A DNA stretch of 64,000 bases. Origin: Nocardia bovistercoris (GTDB taxonomy: Bacteria > Actinomycetota > Actinomycetes > Mycobacteriales > Mycobacteriaceae). The notes beneath the pieces were generated by a model that ran no database searches, had not been told where the DNA came from, and saw only the letters and a list, made by a program, of their open reading frames with translations. Where the stretch lies: contig NZ_JADMLG010000002.1 in the NCBI RefSeq assembly GCF_015674855.1, positions 558,001-622,000 on the forward strand. The letters run 5' to 3'. Shown in pieces: positions 55,412 through 63,946 of the stretch (position 1 is the first letter of the stretch; each line of letters starts with the position of its first letter). A program made the translations under genes and the position numbers.

Positions 55412-55438
55412 TAATCTGCGTCCAATGGATACAGATTA
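55412..55438. promoter_or_regulatory. 27-bp TetR operator palindrome
   Basis: Outer arms TAATCTG (55412-55418) and CAGATTA (55432-55438) and inner arms TCCA (55421-55424) and TGGA (55426-55429) are exact inverted repeats around one central base; only the two CG/TA positions break symmetry. It overlaps the promoter start region of the monooxygenase. An in-frame ATG at 55424 lies inside it, which argues for the later start at 55464. Confidence 0.8.
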
Positions 55439-55463
55439 CGCCGGACGCAGAATCGGAGAGTCG

Positions 55464-56678
55464 ATGAGCAGCAAGAAAGTCCTGATCAGCGGCGCGAGCA
55501 TCGCGGGCCCCGCCCTCGCCTACTGGCTCGATCACTACGGATACGACGTCACCGTCGTCGAAAAGGCGCCGTGCCTGCGGACCGGCGGTCAGGCCGTCGA
55601 CTTCAAAGGAGTGACGCAGCGCACCGTGCTCGAGCGAATGGACATCGCCGAACAGGTGCACGCCATGCGCACCGGCGCCACGGACACGGTCTTCGTGGAC
55701 GAGACCGGCGGGCGGCTGGCCTTCATGTCCGGCGAATTCACCGGCGGCGACGTGGAGATCCTGCGCGGCGACCTGGCCGGAATCATGTACGAACGCACCG
55801 CCGCGCGCTGCGAATACGTCTTCGGCGACACGGTGTGCGCCCTCACCGAGAACAACGTGGGCGTGCACGTCGAATTCGAACACGGCGCGCCGCGCACCTT
55901 CGACCTCGTCCTCGGCGCCGACGGCATCCACTCGCGCGTCCGGGAACTGACCTTCGGACCCGAGGACAGGTTCGTCACCCACCTCGGCTACCACTACTGC
56001 ATCGCAGGCGCGAGTCCGTGGCGCGACCGCGACGGCGCGCCCGCGCGGCGCGCGAGCGCCACCGCCTACAACGCGCCGGGCAGGCTCGCGATGAGCGGCG
56101 GTCCCAAAGCACAGCAGTTCTACCTGTTCGCCGCGCCCGCGGGCGGCTACGCCCGCGACGACGTCGCCGCACAGCGGGCGCTGCTCGCCCGCACCTTCGC
56201 CGGACTCGGCTGGGAAGTGCCGCGCATGCTCGACGAGATGCGCGAAGTCGACGAATTCCACCTCGACTCGATCAGCAGGGTCGACATGTCGAAGACGGGA
56301 TTCACCAGGGGCAGAGTCGCCCTCGTCGGCGATTCCGCGTACGGGAACACCCTCGGCGGGTTCGGCACCGGACTCGCGGTGGTCGGTGCGTACGTGCTCG
56401 CCGGTGAACTCGCCCGTCACGACGGGGAATACGGCGCCGCCTTCGCCGAGTACGAGCGGATCATGCGTCGGTACAGCAGGATGGCCGGGCGCGGCAACGC
56501 GGGTCGTTTCCTCGCTCCGAAGACCGCGCGGGGCATCGCGTTGCGCAACCGACTGCTCGGATCGCGGCTGTGGTCACTGATGCTGAAGTACTCCGACACT
56601 GCGAGCGAGGACATCGCACTGCGCGACTATCCGATGCAGGCGGGGTGCGAGTACCCGGCGCGGACCGGGCGCGACTAG
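55464..56678 (+). CDS. FAD-dependent monooxygenase (PHBH-type)
   Basis: A 404-aa flavoprotein monooxygenase. KVLISGASIAGPALAYWL is the N-terminal FAD GxGxxG-like motif, VLGADGIHSRVRELTFG is the DG motif, and RVALVGDSAYGNTLGGFGTGLA is the GD motif binding the ribityl chain. It is close to tetracycline/rifampicin-hydroxylase-like and aromatic hydroxylases. ATG 55464 has GGAG 5 nt upstream and leaves the operator untranslated. Divergent control by the TetR protein suggests induction by its substrate, possibly a polyketide or antibiotic. Substrate unknown. Confidence 0.9.
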   Translation: MSSKKVLISGASIAGPALAYWLDHYGYDVTVVEKAPCLRTGGQAVDFKGVTQRTVLERMDIAEQVHAMRTGATDTVFVDETGGRLAFMSGEFTGGDVEILRGDLAGIMYERTAARCEYVFGDTVCALTENNVGVHVEFEHGAPRTFDLVLGADGIHSRVRELTFGPEDRFVTHLGYHYCIAGASPWRDRDGAPARRASATAYNAPGRLAMSGGPKAQQFYLFAAPAGGYARDDVAAQRALLARTFAGLGWEVPRMLDEMREVDEFHLDSISRVDMSKTGFTRGRVALVGDSAYGNTLGGFGTGLAVVGAYVLAGELARHDGEYGAAFAEYERIMRRYSRMAGRGNAGRFLAPKTARGIALRNRLLGSRLWSLMLKYSDTASEDIALRDYPMQAGCEYPARTGRD

Positions 56679-56908
56679 GCGGCGCAGACCCAGCGCGAGT
56701 ATCCGCCGCGGGCCAGGAGTATCCAGTGCAGGCCGAGCACAAGAATCCGGCACCCGCCGGCGGCGACCGTTCGACGCCGGTCGGGTGAGTGGATTCGGGG
56801 GCGGCGGCGGATCGGCTGTGTTTCGATGGAACCGGTTCGGGCGGGAATGCGTCTATATGGTCAGACGGCACTGACGGAAGGGGCCACTGCCATGGAGCGG
56901 CGACTGTC

Positions 56909-58207
56909 ATGAGACCGACCGATGGCCGGGTCATCACGAATCCCGAGAACGCACAGAGTTTTTCGCACGCGGAGATCAAACAGGCCGCCGACCAGATGAA
57001 TCCGAACGCGCTGTCCGGCGCGGTCGACGCGTGGGCCGCCATCGCCACCGCAGTCACCGACGCGGGCAAGCGGTTCGAATCGGCGATCCAGAGCGCGATC
57101 ACCGAACACTGGGAAGGTGTGGCGGCCGATGCCGCGGTGCGCGGCATCCGCGAGTTCGCCGCGAAGGTAGGTGAACTCGGCGAGGCACTGGGCAGACAGT
57201 CGGCGCCGATCGCCGCGGCGGGCAACGCCGCGTCCCAGTTCCAGGCGGCGATTCCGGCGGTGCCCGACAGCTCGAGTTCGTCGGCCACCCCCGAGGTGCG
57301 CAATTCGGTGGAGGAGCAGGCGCGCGACGATATGGTCACGTACTACATCCGGCCCTACGCAACGACCGCGCCCGAGATCCCGACGTTGCCCGCACCGGCG
57401 CACCCGGCCGTGACGGCGCCCGGCGGCACGGGAACGTCACCGCTGATCTCGACTCCCGGCGCTTCCGGCGCGGCCGCAACGAGTCCCATCACCCAGCCCC
57501 CGGTCGAATCCGGCGCGTCCGCCACGGGGCAAGCGACCCAACCGGTTTCCCCCGTTCCCGCAGGCGCCACGCCCGCCACCACACCGGAGGCCACGACGCC
57601 GCAACCCGGGACCGGCGCGGCGGGAACCCCGCCGCAGTCCACCGACCCGGCCGCGACGAATCCGCAGACCACCGCGTCACCGAACGGCGTGCCGCAAACC
57701 GCGGGCAGCACGGCTTCCACAATCCCTGCCTCAGCTTCCACGATCCCCGCCTCGGCATCCACGGTCCCGGCTTCGGCATCCACCCTCGCTTCGCTGCTCG
57801 GCGCCTCGACATCCCGTGCGTCGACTCCACAGCCGATCCAGCAGGGCACAAGCCCCGCCGCCGCGGCCCCCGCGCCGAGCCAGGGCGGCACCGGTCCGGT
57901 GCGCTCGGATGTTCCGGCGAGCAGCCAGGCGCCTGCGCAGAATTCGGGTCAGGCTCCGAGGCCGGGCGCCTCGGTGCCCGCCCAGCCCGCGGCACAGTCG
58001 GCACCGGCCCAACCCGCGGCCGCCCCGGCGCGGCCCGCCGTCGCGGGCTCGTCCGGCTACGCGGGCATGGGCCCCGCAGGCGCGCGCGGCAGGGGCGAGG
58101 GTGACGGCGAACACCGTTCGCCGCGCTACCTGCGCACCGAGGAACACGCGGCGGAACTGCTCGGCGAACCGGAACGCACGGTGCCGCCGGTCCTCGGAGC
58201 CGACTGA
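56909..58207 (+). CDS. WXG100/PPE-like ESX substrate with Pro/Ala/Ser-rich tail
   Basis: A 432-aa protein. The first 150 residues are helical, with ALSGAVDAWAAIATAVTDAG and AITEHWEGVAADAA; the W-x-G turn (HWEG) between two helices is typical of WXG100/PPE-type ESX substrates. The rest is low in complexity: Pro, Ala, Thr and Ser, including the near-exact tandem STIPASA/STVPASA around residues 270-290. ATG 56909 with GGAG 11 nt upstream. The next gene, which overlaps (TGATG), encodes an EspG-like chaperone that normally binds such substrates. No ESX secretion machinery is encoded in the window. Confidence 0.75.
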   Translation: MRPTDGRVITNPENAQSFSHAEIKQAADQMNPNALSGAVDAWAAIATAVTDAGKRFESAIQSAITEHWEGVAADAAVRGIREFAAKVGELGEALGRQSAPIAAAGNAASQFQAAIPAVPDSSSSSATPEVRNSVEEQARDDMVTYYIRPYATTAPEIPTLPAPAHPAVTAPGGTGTSPLISTPGASGAAATSPITQPPVESGASATGQATQPVSPVPAGATPATTPEATTPQPGTGAAGTPPQSTDPAATNPQTTASPNGVPQTAGSTASTIPASASTIPASASTVPASASTLASLLGASTSRASTPQPIQQGTSPAAAAPAPSQGGTGPVRSDVPASSQAPAQNSGQAPRPGASVPAQPAAQSAPAQPAAAPARPAVAGSSGYAGMGPAGARGRGEGDGEHRSPRYLRTEEHAAELLGEPERTVPPVLGAD

Positions 58208-58941
58208 TGGCGCAGTGGACACTGACCGCCGAACAGTTCGCCGCGGCGTGGTTCGGCACCGGACTCGACCGGATGCCATTCCCGTTCCGGTTCACCAGCC
58301 GCTTCCCCGGCATGCACGAATATCATGCCTACCAGCGGCAATTCCGCGCCGAACTGGACAACCCCGACAACGATCCCTTGCGCCGCGCGCTCGCGGTGCT
58401 GAGCAGGCCCGAATGGCGGATCGAACTGCTCGGCATCGACCATCGACGCGGCGGCGCCGAGATGCGTGCCATCGGCTGCGCGATCCGGGGCGGCGCGGGT
58501 GTTGTCGCACTTCAGAATCCGGATGTCGACGGCGGCCGGGTCCGGTTGCGGCGCTGTCGCGGTGAACAATTGGCCACCGAACTGATTCGCCTGCTGCCCG
58601 ATCCGCCACCGGGCGACGGTTCGGAGAAGACCTACCTGCTCGCCGATCTGGCCACCGACCGCCCCGACCCTTTCGAGAACGATCCAGCCCGCGCGATCCA
58701 GGATCGCTACCGCCGCTTCTGGAATCGCCCGTGCACCACCCGCGGCGCGGTCAGCGTCTTCCTCGGCCCGCGCAACAGCGACGCACTGCGCACCGGGCGA
58801 CTACGTTGGATCGACGCCGAAGACGGCCGCTACTGCGAGATCCCCGCCAACCGCGCCCTCATGATCCGCCCCGCCACCAGCGTCGACATCACCCGCTACC
58901 TCGACGAGGCGATCATCAGAGCCAAGGCGCGAATGAACTGA
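58207..58941 (+). CDS. EspG-family ESX secretion-associated protein
   Basis: A 244-aa protein of the EspG type: W-T-L-T-A-E-Q-F start, FRFTSRFPGMHEYHAYQRQF, RPEWRIELLG and the final SVDITRYLDEAI are in family positions. EspG proteins are cytosolic chaperones that bind the tip of PE-PPE or WXG-type pairs and deliver them to ESX systems. ATG overlaps the upstream stop (TGATG), so it is expressed with its presumed client. This is an orphan pair: no EccC, EccB or mycosin gene is nearby. Confidence 0.85.
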   Translation: MAQWTLTAEQFAAAWFGTGLDRMPFPFRFTSRFPGMHEYHAYQRQFRAELDNPDNDPLRRALAVLSRPEWRIELLGIDHRRGGAEMRAIGCAIRGGAGVVALQNPDVDGGRVRLRRCRGEQLATELIRLLPDPPPGDGSEKTYLLADLATDRPDPFENDPARAIQDRYRRFWNRPCTTRGAVSVFLGPRNSDALRTGRLRWIDAEDGRYCEIPANRALMIRPATSVDITRYLDEAIIRAKARMN

Positions 58942-59027
58942 ACCGCCGCGGCCTCGGCGCGACAGTGCCCGCGCGAGAAGATGCCCGCGCGAGAACTCGC
59001 ACGCGGGCGTCGCGAACCGTTCAGCGC

Positions 59028-60323
59028 TCAGCCGAGCAGACGCCAGTCCTCGAGGCCGTCGTAGAGGGGAACCGACTTGGCCAGGGCCGAGACCCGACCG
59101 CGCAGGGTCTCCACATCCGAACCGCCCGCCAGCGCGGTGCCGATGATGTCGGCGACCTCGGTGAACTCGGTGTCGCCGAAACCGCGGGTGGCCAGCGCGG
59201 CGGTACCGATCCGCAAGCCGGAGGTGACCATCGGGGGGCGCGGGTCGAAGGGCACCGCGTTGCGGTTCACGGTGATCCCGATCTCGTGCAGCAGATCCTC
59301 GCCCTGCTGACCGTCGAGCTGGGAGTTGCGCAGATCGACCAGCACCAGGTGCACGTCGGTGCCGCCGGTCAGCACGCTGACGCCCTTGTCCGCCACGTCG
59401 GCGGCGGTGAGCCGCTCGGCGAGCAGGCGCGCGCCCGAGAGCGTGCGCGCCTGCCGGTCGGCGAACTCCGCGCCCGCCGCGATCTTGAACGCCACGGCCT
59501 TGGCCGCGATCGCGTGCATGAGCGGACCGCCCTGCTGACCGGGGAACACCGCGCTGTTGAGCTTCTTGGCGAAATCCTGCTTGGCCAGGATCAGACCCGA
59601 GCGAGGACCGCCGAGGGTCTTGTGCACCGTGGAGGACACCACATCGGCGTACGGCACCGGCGAGGGATGCAGACCCGCCGCGACGAGCCCGGCGAAGTGC
59701 GCCATGTCGACCCACAGGTAGGCCCCGACCTCGTCGGCGATCTCACGGAACGCCGCGAAATCCTGGTGCCGGGGATAGGCCGACCAGCCCGCAACGATCA
59801 CCTTGGGGCGCGAGGCGCGCGCGATGTCGGCGACCTCGTCCATGTCGATGCGGTGGTCTTCCTTGCTGACCCCGTACGAATGCACCTCGTACAACTTGCC
59901 GGAGAAGTTCAGCCGCATGCCGTGGGTCAGGTGACCGCCGTGCGCCAGATCCAGACCGAGCAGTTTGTCGCCCGGATCCATCAGCGCCATCAGCACCGCG
60001 GCGTTGGCCTGCGCGCCCGAATGCGGCTGCACGTTGGCGAAGTCGGCGCCGAACAGCGCCTTGGCCCGATCCCGCGCCAACGTCTCGACGACGTCGACGT
60101 CCTCGCAGCCACCGTAGTATCGACGACCGGGATACCCCTCGGCGTACTTGTTGGTGAGCACGCTGCCCTGGGCCTGCAAGACCGCCCGCGGTACGAAGTT
60201 CTCCGAGGCGATCATCTCGAGCGTGTCCCGCTCGCGGGCGAGCTCACCCGCCATCGCGGCGGCCAGCTCGGGATCGAGCTCACCGAGGGATTGGGTATTG
60301 ACAGAGGCGGTCGTCTGCGTCAC
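59028..60323 (-). CDS. glyA: Serine hydroxymethyltransferase
   Basis: A 431-aa PLP enzyme interconverting serine and glycine while charging tetrahydrofolate. The PLP-lysine motif [18 protein letters not shown] is clear, as are [35 protein letters not shown] and [23 protein letters not shown]. Length is standard. It matches Rv1093 and lies between the orphan ESX pair and a TetR gene; coaA, its neighbour in M. tuberculosis, is found 3.6 kb away at the window end. Confidence 0.97.
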   Translation of the reverse strand: MTQTTASVNTQSLGELDPELAAAMAGELARERDTLEMIASENFVPRAVLQAQGSVLTNKYAEGYPGRRYYGGCEDVDVVETLARDRAKALFGADFANVQPHSGAQANAAVLMALMDPGDKLLGLDLAHGGHLTHGMRLNFSGKLYEVHSYGVSKEDHRIDMDEVADIARASRPKVIVAGWSAYPRHQDFAAFREIADEVGAYLWVDMAHFAGLVAAGLHPSPVPYADVVSSTVHKTLGGPRSGLILAKQDFAKKLNSAVFPGQQGGPLMHAIAAKAVAFKIAAGAEFADRQARTLSGARLLAERLTAADVADKGVSVLTGGTDVHLVLVDLRNSQLDGQQGEDLLHEIGITVNRNAVPFDPRPPMVTSGLRIGTAALATRGFGDTEFTEVADIIGTALAGGSDVETLRGRVSALAKSVPLYDGLEDWRLLG

Positions 60324-60390
60324 GGGCTCAGTGTATTGGCAGCAGGCGCGCCGATCGGCAGCGGGTTGGGCGCCACGTCAGCCGCACAGA

Positions 60391-60987
60391 CTAACCGTCG
60401 CTTCTCGATCCCGCAGGATGTTCGCGTCGGTTCGACTCGCGCAGCAGCGGCGCGAGCGTGGTCTCGAGGTCGTCGAGCGGCCGGGTGGATTTCAGCGCGC
60501 GGGATTGGATGATCGCGCCTTCGAGGGCGCTGACCACGAATCCGGCCAGCGATTCGGCCCGCTCGACAGGCATCCCGGTACCGGCCAGCGCATGCGCGAG
60601 TCGTCGTGTCCAGTCGGCGAAGGCGGCGGCCGCGGCGGCCTGCACGGCGGGTTCGGATTCGGCGAGCGCGGCGCCGACGATCGGGCAGCCCGCGCGGTAG
60701 CCGCTGGCTTCGAGGCCGATGCGCCACCATCCGGTCAGCGCCGACAGCCACTGCGCGGGTTCGCCGGTCGCGGTGACCTTGGCGATCACCGCGGACATGC
60801 GTTCACCCGCGACCACGGTCGCGGCTTCGACCAGTTCGCCCTTGCCGAAGGGGAAGTGCTGGTAGAGCGAGTTGCGCGAGGCCCGGCTGCGGTCGAGCAG
60901 GGCCGCGAGGCCCGCGCCGTGCACACCGTGTTCGCGTACCAGGTCGATCGCGCCGTCGATCAGGCGTTCGCGCGGCCCAGCGGTCAT
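60391..60987 (-). CDS. TetR-family regulator (LmrA/YxaF-like)
   Basis: A 198-aa TetR regulator: LIDGAIDLVREHGVHGAGL, ALLDRSRASRNSLYQHFPFGKGELV is the HTH, and GYRAGCPIVGAALAE with its cysteine is typical of the LmrA/YxaF C-terminal domain. ATG 60987 has GGAGGAG just upstream; the open frame to 61065 runs into the operator. It is divergent from the thioesterase operon across a 15-bp inverted repeat that is probably its operator. Confidence 0.9.
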   Translation of the reverse strand: MTAGPRERLIDGAIDLVREHGVHGAGLAALLDRSRASRNSLYQHFPFGKGELVEAATVVAGERMSAVIAKVTATGEPAQWLSALTGWWRIGLEASGYRAGCPIVGAALAESEPAVQAAAAAAFADWTRRLAHALAGTGMPVERAESLAGFVVSALEGAIIQSRALKSTRPLDDLETTLAPLLRESNRREHPAGSRSDG

Positions 60988-61038
60988 ATCTCCTCCACTC
61001 CGGCGCACGTCGTCGGGATCGGGACGGACATCTTGCAT

Positions 61039-61088
61039 GAACCGATCGGTCCATGCTCCAATCATGACAGATGTGGACCGATCGGTTC
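61039..61088. promoter_or_regulatory. Double TetR operator (15-bp inverted repeat)
   Basis: GAACCGATCGGTCCA (61039-61053) and TGGACCGATCGGTTC (61074-61088) are exact inverted repeats 20 bases apart. Each arm contains its own palindrome ACCGATCGGT, so the site can hold two dimers. It fills the gap between the divergent TetR and thioesterase genes and also recalls the AefR/YxaF type of TetR boxes. Confidence 0.82.
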
Positions 61089-61105
61089 ATCGAAAGGACG
61101 GATTC

Positions 61106-61555
61106 ATGACCACCACCGAAGCCGACTTCGGCGCGATGTCCGGACTCGAACTGCTGCGGGCCGCCATGACGAGGCAGGACCGCCCGCCGTTCATCGGCGA
61201 CCTGCTCGGCATGGAGGTGGACGAACTCGAATACGGCCGCGCGGTATTCGCACTGCGCACCCGCCCCGACTTCGCCAATCCGCTCGGCACCACGCACGGC
61301 GGCATCTGCGCGACCCTGCTCGACTCGGTGATGGGCTGCGCCGTGCACACCACCCTCGACCCCGGCGTCGGCTACACCACCCTGGAACTGAAGATCAACT
61401 ACATCCGCTCCGCCCCCACCGACGGACGCAGGCTCACCGCCACCGGAAGCACCATCCACGTCGGTCGCACCACCGCCACCGCCGAAGGCCGCGTCGTAGA
61501 CGAACAGGACCGCCTCGTCGCGCACGGCACAACCACCTGTGTCCTGTTCCGCTGA
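61106..61555 (+). CDS. PaaI-type hotdog thioesterase
   Basis: A 149-aa hotdog-fold acyl-CoA thioesterase of the PaaI/DUF4442-like group: PDFANPLGTTHGGICATLLDSVMGCAVH carries the family HGG motif and catalytic Asp region; YTTLELKINYIRSA and GRVVDEQDRLVAHGTTTCVLF follow. ATG 61106 with AAAGGA upstream. It is the first gene after the double TetR operator and is followed by a deazaflavin-dependent oxidoreductase 9 nt later. Confidence 0.9.
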   Translation: MTTTEADFGAMSGLELLRAAMTRQDRPPFIGDLLGMEVDELEYGRAVFALRTRPDFANPLGTTHGGICATLLDSVMGCAVHTTLDPGVGYTTLELKINYIRSAPTDGRRLTATGSTIHVGRTTATAEGRVVDEQDRLVAHGTTTCVLFR

Positions 61556-61564
61556 GGAGTGACG

Positions 61565-62014
61565 ATGAACGACACCGCAACCGCCGCGAGCAGGCGCAAA
61601 TTCCGCCGCGAACGCTTCGTCGGCCGCTACCTGGCCAATCCGGCCGTTCGCCTGTTCGACCGCCTCGGCATCCGCTCCGCGCTGATCGTGGAGTTGGAGA
61701 CCACCGGCGCGAAATCGGGACTGCCGCGCCGCGTCCCGGTCACCGCCTCGATCGACGGCGAGGGCGCCTGGCTGATCTGCCAGCACGGGATGCGCGCGGG
61801 CTGGGCCCGCAATATCGCCGCCGATCCGGCGGTCCGGGTGCGCCACGGCGCCCGCTGGTACACGGGCACGGCGGCTTTCGTCGCCGACGACGACGTGGCG
61901 GCCCGCGCCCGCACCTTCGCCGAGGGCCGCATCGCCCGCGCCGCGACGGCATGGGCGGTCAAAGCGCTGGAAACCGCGCCGATTTCGGTGCGCATCACCT
62001 TCGCACCCGCCTGA
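61565..62014 (+). CDS. Deazaflavin (F420)-dependent nitroreductase-family protein
   Basis: A 149-aa protein of the F420-dependent nitroreductase (DDN) family: LIVELETTGAKSGLPRRVPVT, GAWLICQHGMRAGWARNIAADP and VRVRHGARWYTGTAAFV are the usual landmarks of the split-barrel fold. It would use reduced F420, an actinobacterial cofactor. ATG 61565 with GAGGAG upstream; co-transcribed with the thioesterase. Confidence 0.9.
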   Translation: MNDTATAASRRKFRRERFVGRYLANPAVRLFDRLGIRSALIVELETTGAKSGLPRRVPVTASIDGEGAWLICQHGMRAGWARNIAADPAVRVRHGARWYTGTAAFVADDDVAARARTFAEGRIARAATAWAVKALETAPISVRITFAPA

Positions 62015-62111
62015 GGCCCCGAAAAATGGGGCACGACGAGGGGTAACGGCGCGGCGGCCGAAACCGGTCAGGTCGATGTCACCGTCCGGCGCGAGCCCGC
62101 GAGGAGTCCTC

Positions 62112-62222
62112 ATGATCAGCCCCGTCTCCGTACCCAGCAATCCCGTGGAAGCGCTGCTGCGCAGCCTGTCGCTGCTGCTGTGCACCCTTTCCTCGGGCGG
62201 AGGATGCGCCGTCGTCCTGTAG
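62112..62222 (+). CDS. 36-aa di-cysteine peptide A
   Basis: A 36-codon ORF with GAGGAG 5 nt before ATG 62112. The peptide has a polar start, a helical VEALLRSLSLLLC segment and a Gly-rich end, LSSGGGC followed by AVVL. Cysteines are at positions 24 and 32. It aligns without gaps with peptide B 245 bases downstream: same length, Asn10, E/D-A-L-L at 13-16, Cys24, LSSGG at 26-30 and Cys32. Conservation between two copies argues strongly that both are translated. Function unknown; no modification enzyme or transporter lies next to it. Confidence 0.6.
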   Translation: MISPVSVPSNPVEALLRSLSLLLCTLSSGGGCAVVL

Positions 62223-62356
62223 CGCATCACATCAGCGACCTTCCCGGACTGTGCGGCAGCGAATTTCAAGACTCCGCGACCGGGGTATCGACAGCGTGTG
62301 ACAGTATGGCCGGCAGATGGACGGCACAGGTCCACGTTCGACACAAGGGAATCGTT

Positions 62357-62467
62357 ATGCTGTTGCTCAACTTCATCGCAGGTAATTCTTTCGACGCGCT
62401 GCTCAAGGCTCTGCTGCAATCCTCGTGCTCGCTGTCCTCCGGTGGGGCGGCCTGCTCCAACTGGTGA
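62357..62467 (+). CDS. 36-aa di-cysteine peptide B
   Basis: A 36-codon ORF with AAGGGA 7 nt before ATG 62357. The peptide reads MLLLNFIAGNSFDALLKALL, then a Cys24, LSSGG and Cys32, ending SNW. It matches peptide A residue by residue at the key positions. An amphipathic helix followed by a C-X7-C loop is the shared plan. A strong hairpin follows 16 bases after the stop. The longer open frame upstream (from 62180) has no start support. Family not recognised. Confidence 0.62.
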   Translation: MLLLNFIAGNSFDALLKALLQSSCSLSSGGAACSNW

Positions 62468-62483
62468 GTTCATCCGAACTTCG

Positions 62484-62515
62484 AACCGGCCCCGTCGCGA
62501 TCGACGGGGCCGGTT
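62484..62515 (+). terminator. Hairpin terminator after the peptide pair
   Basis: AACCGGCCCCGTCG (62484-62497) and CGACGGGGCCGGTT (62502-62515) form a perfect 14-bp stem with a CGAT loop. The following TCGTTT is only moderately T-rich. It lies between peptide B and the convergent DUF885 gene and may serve both directions. Confidence 0.8.
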
Positions 62516-62568
62516 TCGTTTCGACGTGCCCTCCGGCACGCCGCATCACATCCGGAACTCCTGCGGTT

Positions 62569-63765
62569 TCACATCGCGCGCACCGCACCCGGAGTGAGCG
62601 GTTCATCGAGCAGACGCCCGAACCGCTCCGCGCGCTCGCCCGCGTCGGCGGCGCGGTCCAGATACGCGCCGAGCAGGCGGTACCCCTCGACGTAGGTGCT
62701 GATGTAGGCGCGCCACAGCGGTGAGGACAGGAATCGCAGCGACTGCCGCGCGCGCTCCGGAGTGGTCAGATTCCAGCGCTGCAGGAATTCGGCGACCTCG
62801 GTCTCGTCGCGACGGTTGTCGTGCAGCAGCAGCGCCGCGTCCTGGCGCACACCGAGCAGGTCGCTCGACGCGGCCGACAGCCGTTGCGCGCGCTCGCCGT
62901 CGAAGCGCAACCCGAGATCGGCGTAGATCTCCTGCGCCCACCGGCCCCAATCGGGCCCGACGATCGAATGCAGGGCCAGATCCGCGAGCCCTTCGGCCAT
63001 CAGGCACTGCGGTGTGTTCACCAGGAACAGCGTCTGCTCGGCCTGACCGGCCGCGACCAGACCCGCTTCCTTGCGGCAGTGCTCGGTGTGGTGTCCGGGA
63101 TAGGCCTCGTGCGCGATCAGGTGCGGCAGATTGGCCATGTGCTGTTTGAGGTCGGAGTTGATGGCGACCTTGGAGTGGTAGTCGCCGAGGTAGTAGTTGA
63201 ACCCCGACCACGGCTTGTCGCCGACCACCTCGTAGGTGACGTGTTCGTGGTCGGGCAGCGGATACCGCTCCCGCACCAGTTCGCGCAGCGCGCCGGAGAA
63301 CGCCTCGACACACACCCGCAGCCGCTCGGGCGGGATCTCGTCGGCCTTGCGGTGCGCCGCCATCCGTTCGGCGAGCGGCCCGTCGCCCGCGAGCACCTCG
63401 TCCATCCGCCGGTGTGCTTCCCGGTAGTCCGCCTCGTCACCGGGCGCGATCTCGACGTCGAAGTAGGCGTGCACCTCGTCGACGAAACCGATGTCGTCCC
63501 CGGCGAACTTGCGGCCCGAGCATTCCAGCGCGCGCAGGTGGACGTCGAGGAATTCGGCGCGTTCCGGGGCCAAGCCCGCCTGCGGGAGTTCCGCGCGCAG
63601 GTGGGCGGCGCGTCGGGCCAGGTCGCGGGGCTGCGGGGCGGGCGCGTCGAGCACCTCGCGGCGTAGCGCCGGGTCACCGGTGTACGCGTCGACGAAACCC
63701 TCTTCCAGCCTGTCGAAGGCCAAGCCGAGTCGCAGGTACTCGGTCACCAGCGGATGCGATTCCAT
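62569..63765 (-). CDS. DUF885-type putative metallopeptidase
   Basis: A 398-aa protein of the DUF885 type. The HEAYPGHHTEH motif resembles an HExxH-like metal site, with VNTPQCLMAEGLADLALHSI downstream. KPWSGFNYYLGDYHSKVAINSD and RFLSSPLWRAYISTYVEGYRL are other conserved stretches. ATG 63765 (ESHPLVTEYLRLGLAFDRL) with GAGGG upstream; the frame extends 35 codons further without support. No signal peptide, so probably cytosolic. Substrate unknown. Confidence 0.82.
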   Translation of the reverse strand: MESHPLVTEYLRLGLAFDRLEEGFVDAYTGDPALRREVLDAPAPQPRDLARRAAHLRAELPQAGLAPERAEFLDVHLRALECSGRKFAGDDIGFVDEVHAYFDVEIAPGDEADYREAHRRMDEVLAGDGPLAERMAAHRKADEIPPERLRVCVEAFSGALRELVRERYPLPDHEHVTYEVVGDKPWSGFNYYLGDYHSKVAINSDLKQHMANLPHLIAHEAYPGHHTEHCRKEAGLVAAGQAEQTLFLVNTPQCLMAEGLADLALHSIVGPDWGRWAQEIYADLGLRFDGERAQRLSAASSDLLGVRQDAALLLHDNRRDETEVAEFLQRWNLTTPERARQSLRFLSSPLWRAYISTYVEGYRLLGAYLDRAADAGERAERFGRLLDEPLTPGAVRAM

Positions 63766-63946
63766 ATCCCTCACGTTAGTGCGGACAACGGCCGGTATCG
63801 ACCCGGTTACCAGCGGGTAGCGATACCCCGTGTGTTCCACTACATGGGCGCGGAGGACAATTCGCCACATGCGGCGAGAGCTGGACCGGATCGCACAGCG
63901 CCAACGCGGGTTGTGTAGGTGTTTGCCGAAATGGAGCGTCGGATAA

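Noticed and set aside
55424..55426. Upstream ATG as start of the FAD monooxygenase
   Set aside because: It lies inside the 27-bp operator, has no ribosome-binding site, and the encoded extension precedes the FAD motif unnaturally; ATG 55464 has GGAG.
62112..62467. Lanthipeptide or other RiPP cluster
   Set aside because: The peptides have Ser and Cys at the end, but no dehydratase, cyclase, radical-SAM or transporter gene lies nearby, so a RiPP label is not supported.
60803..62539. 578-codon minus-strand open frame
   Set aside because: Covers thioesterase, F420-reductase and the peptide pair in antisense; no domain, no start signal.
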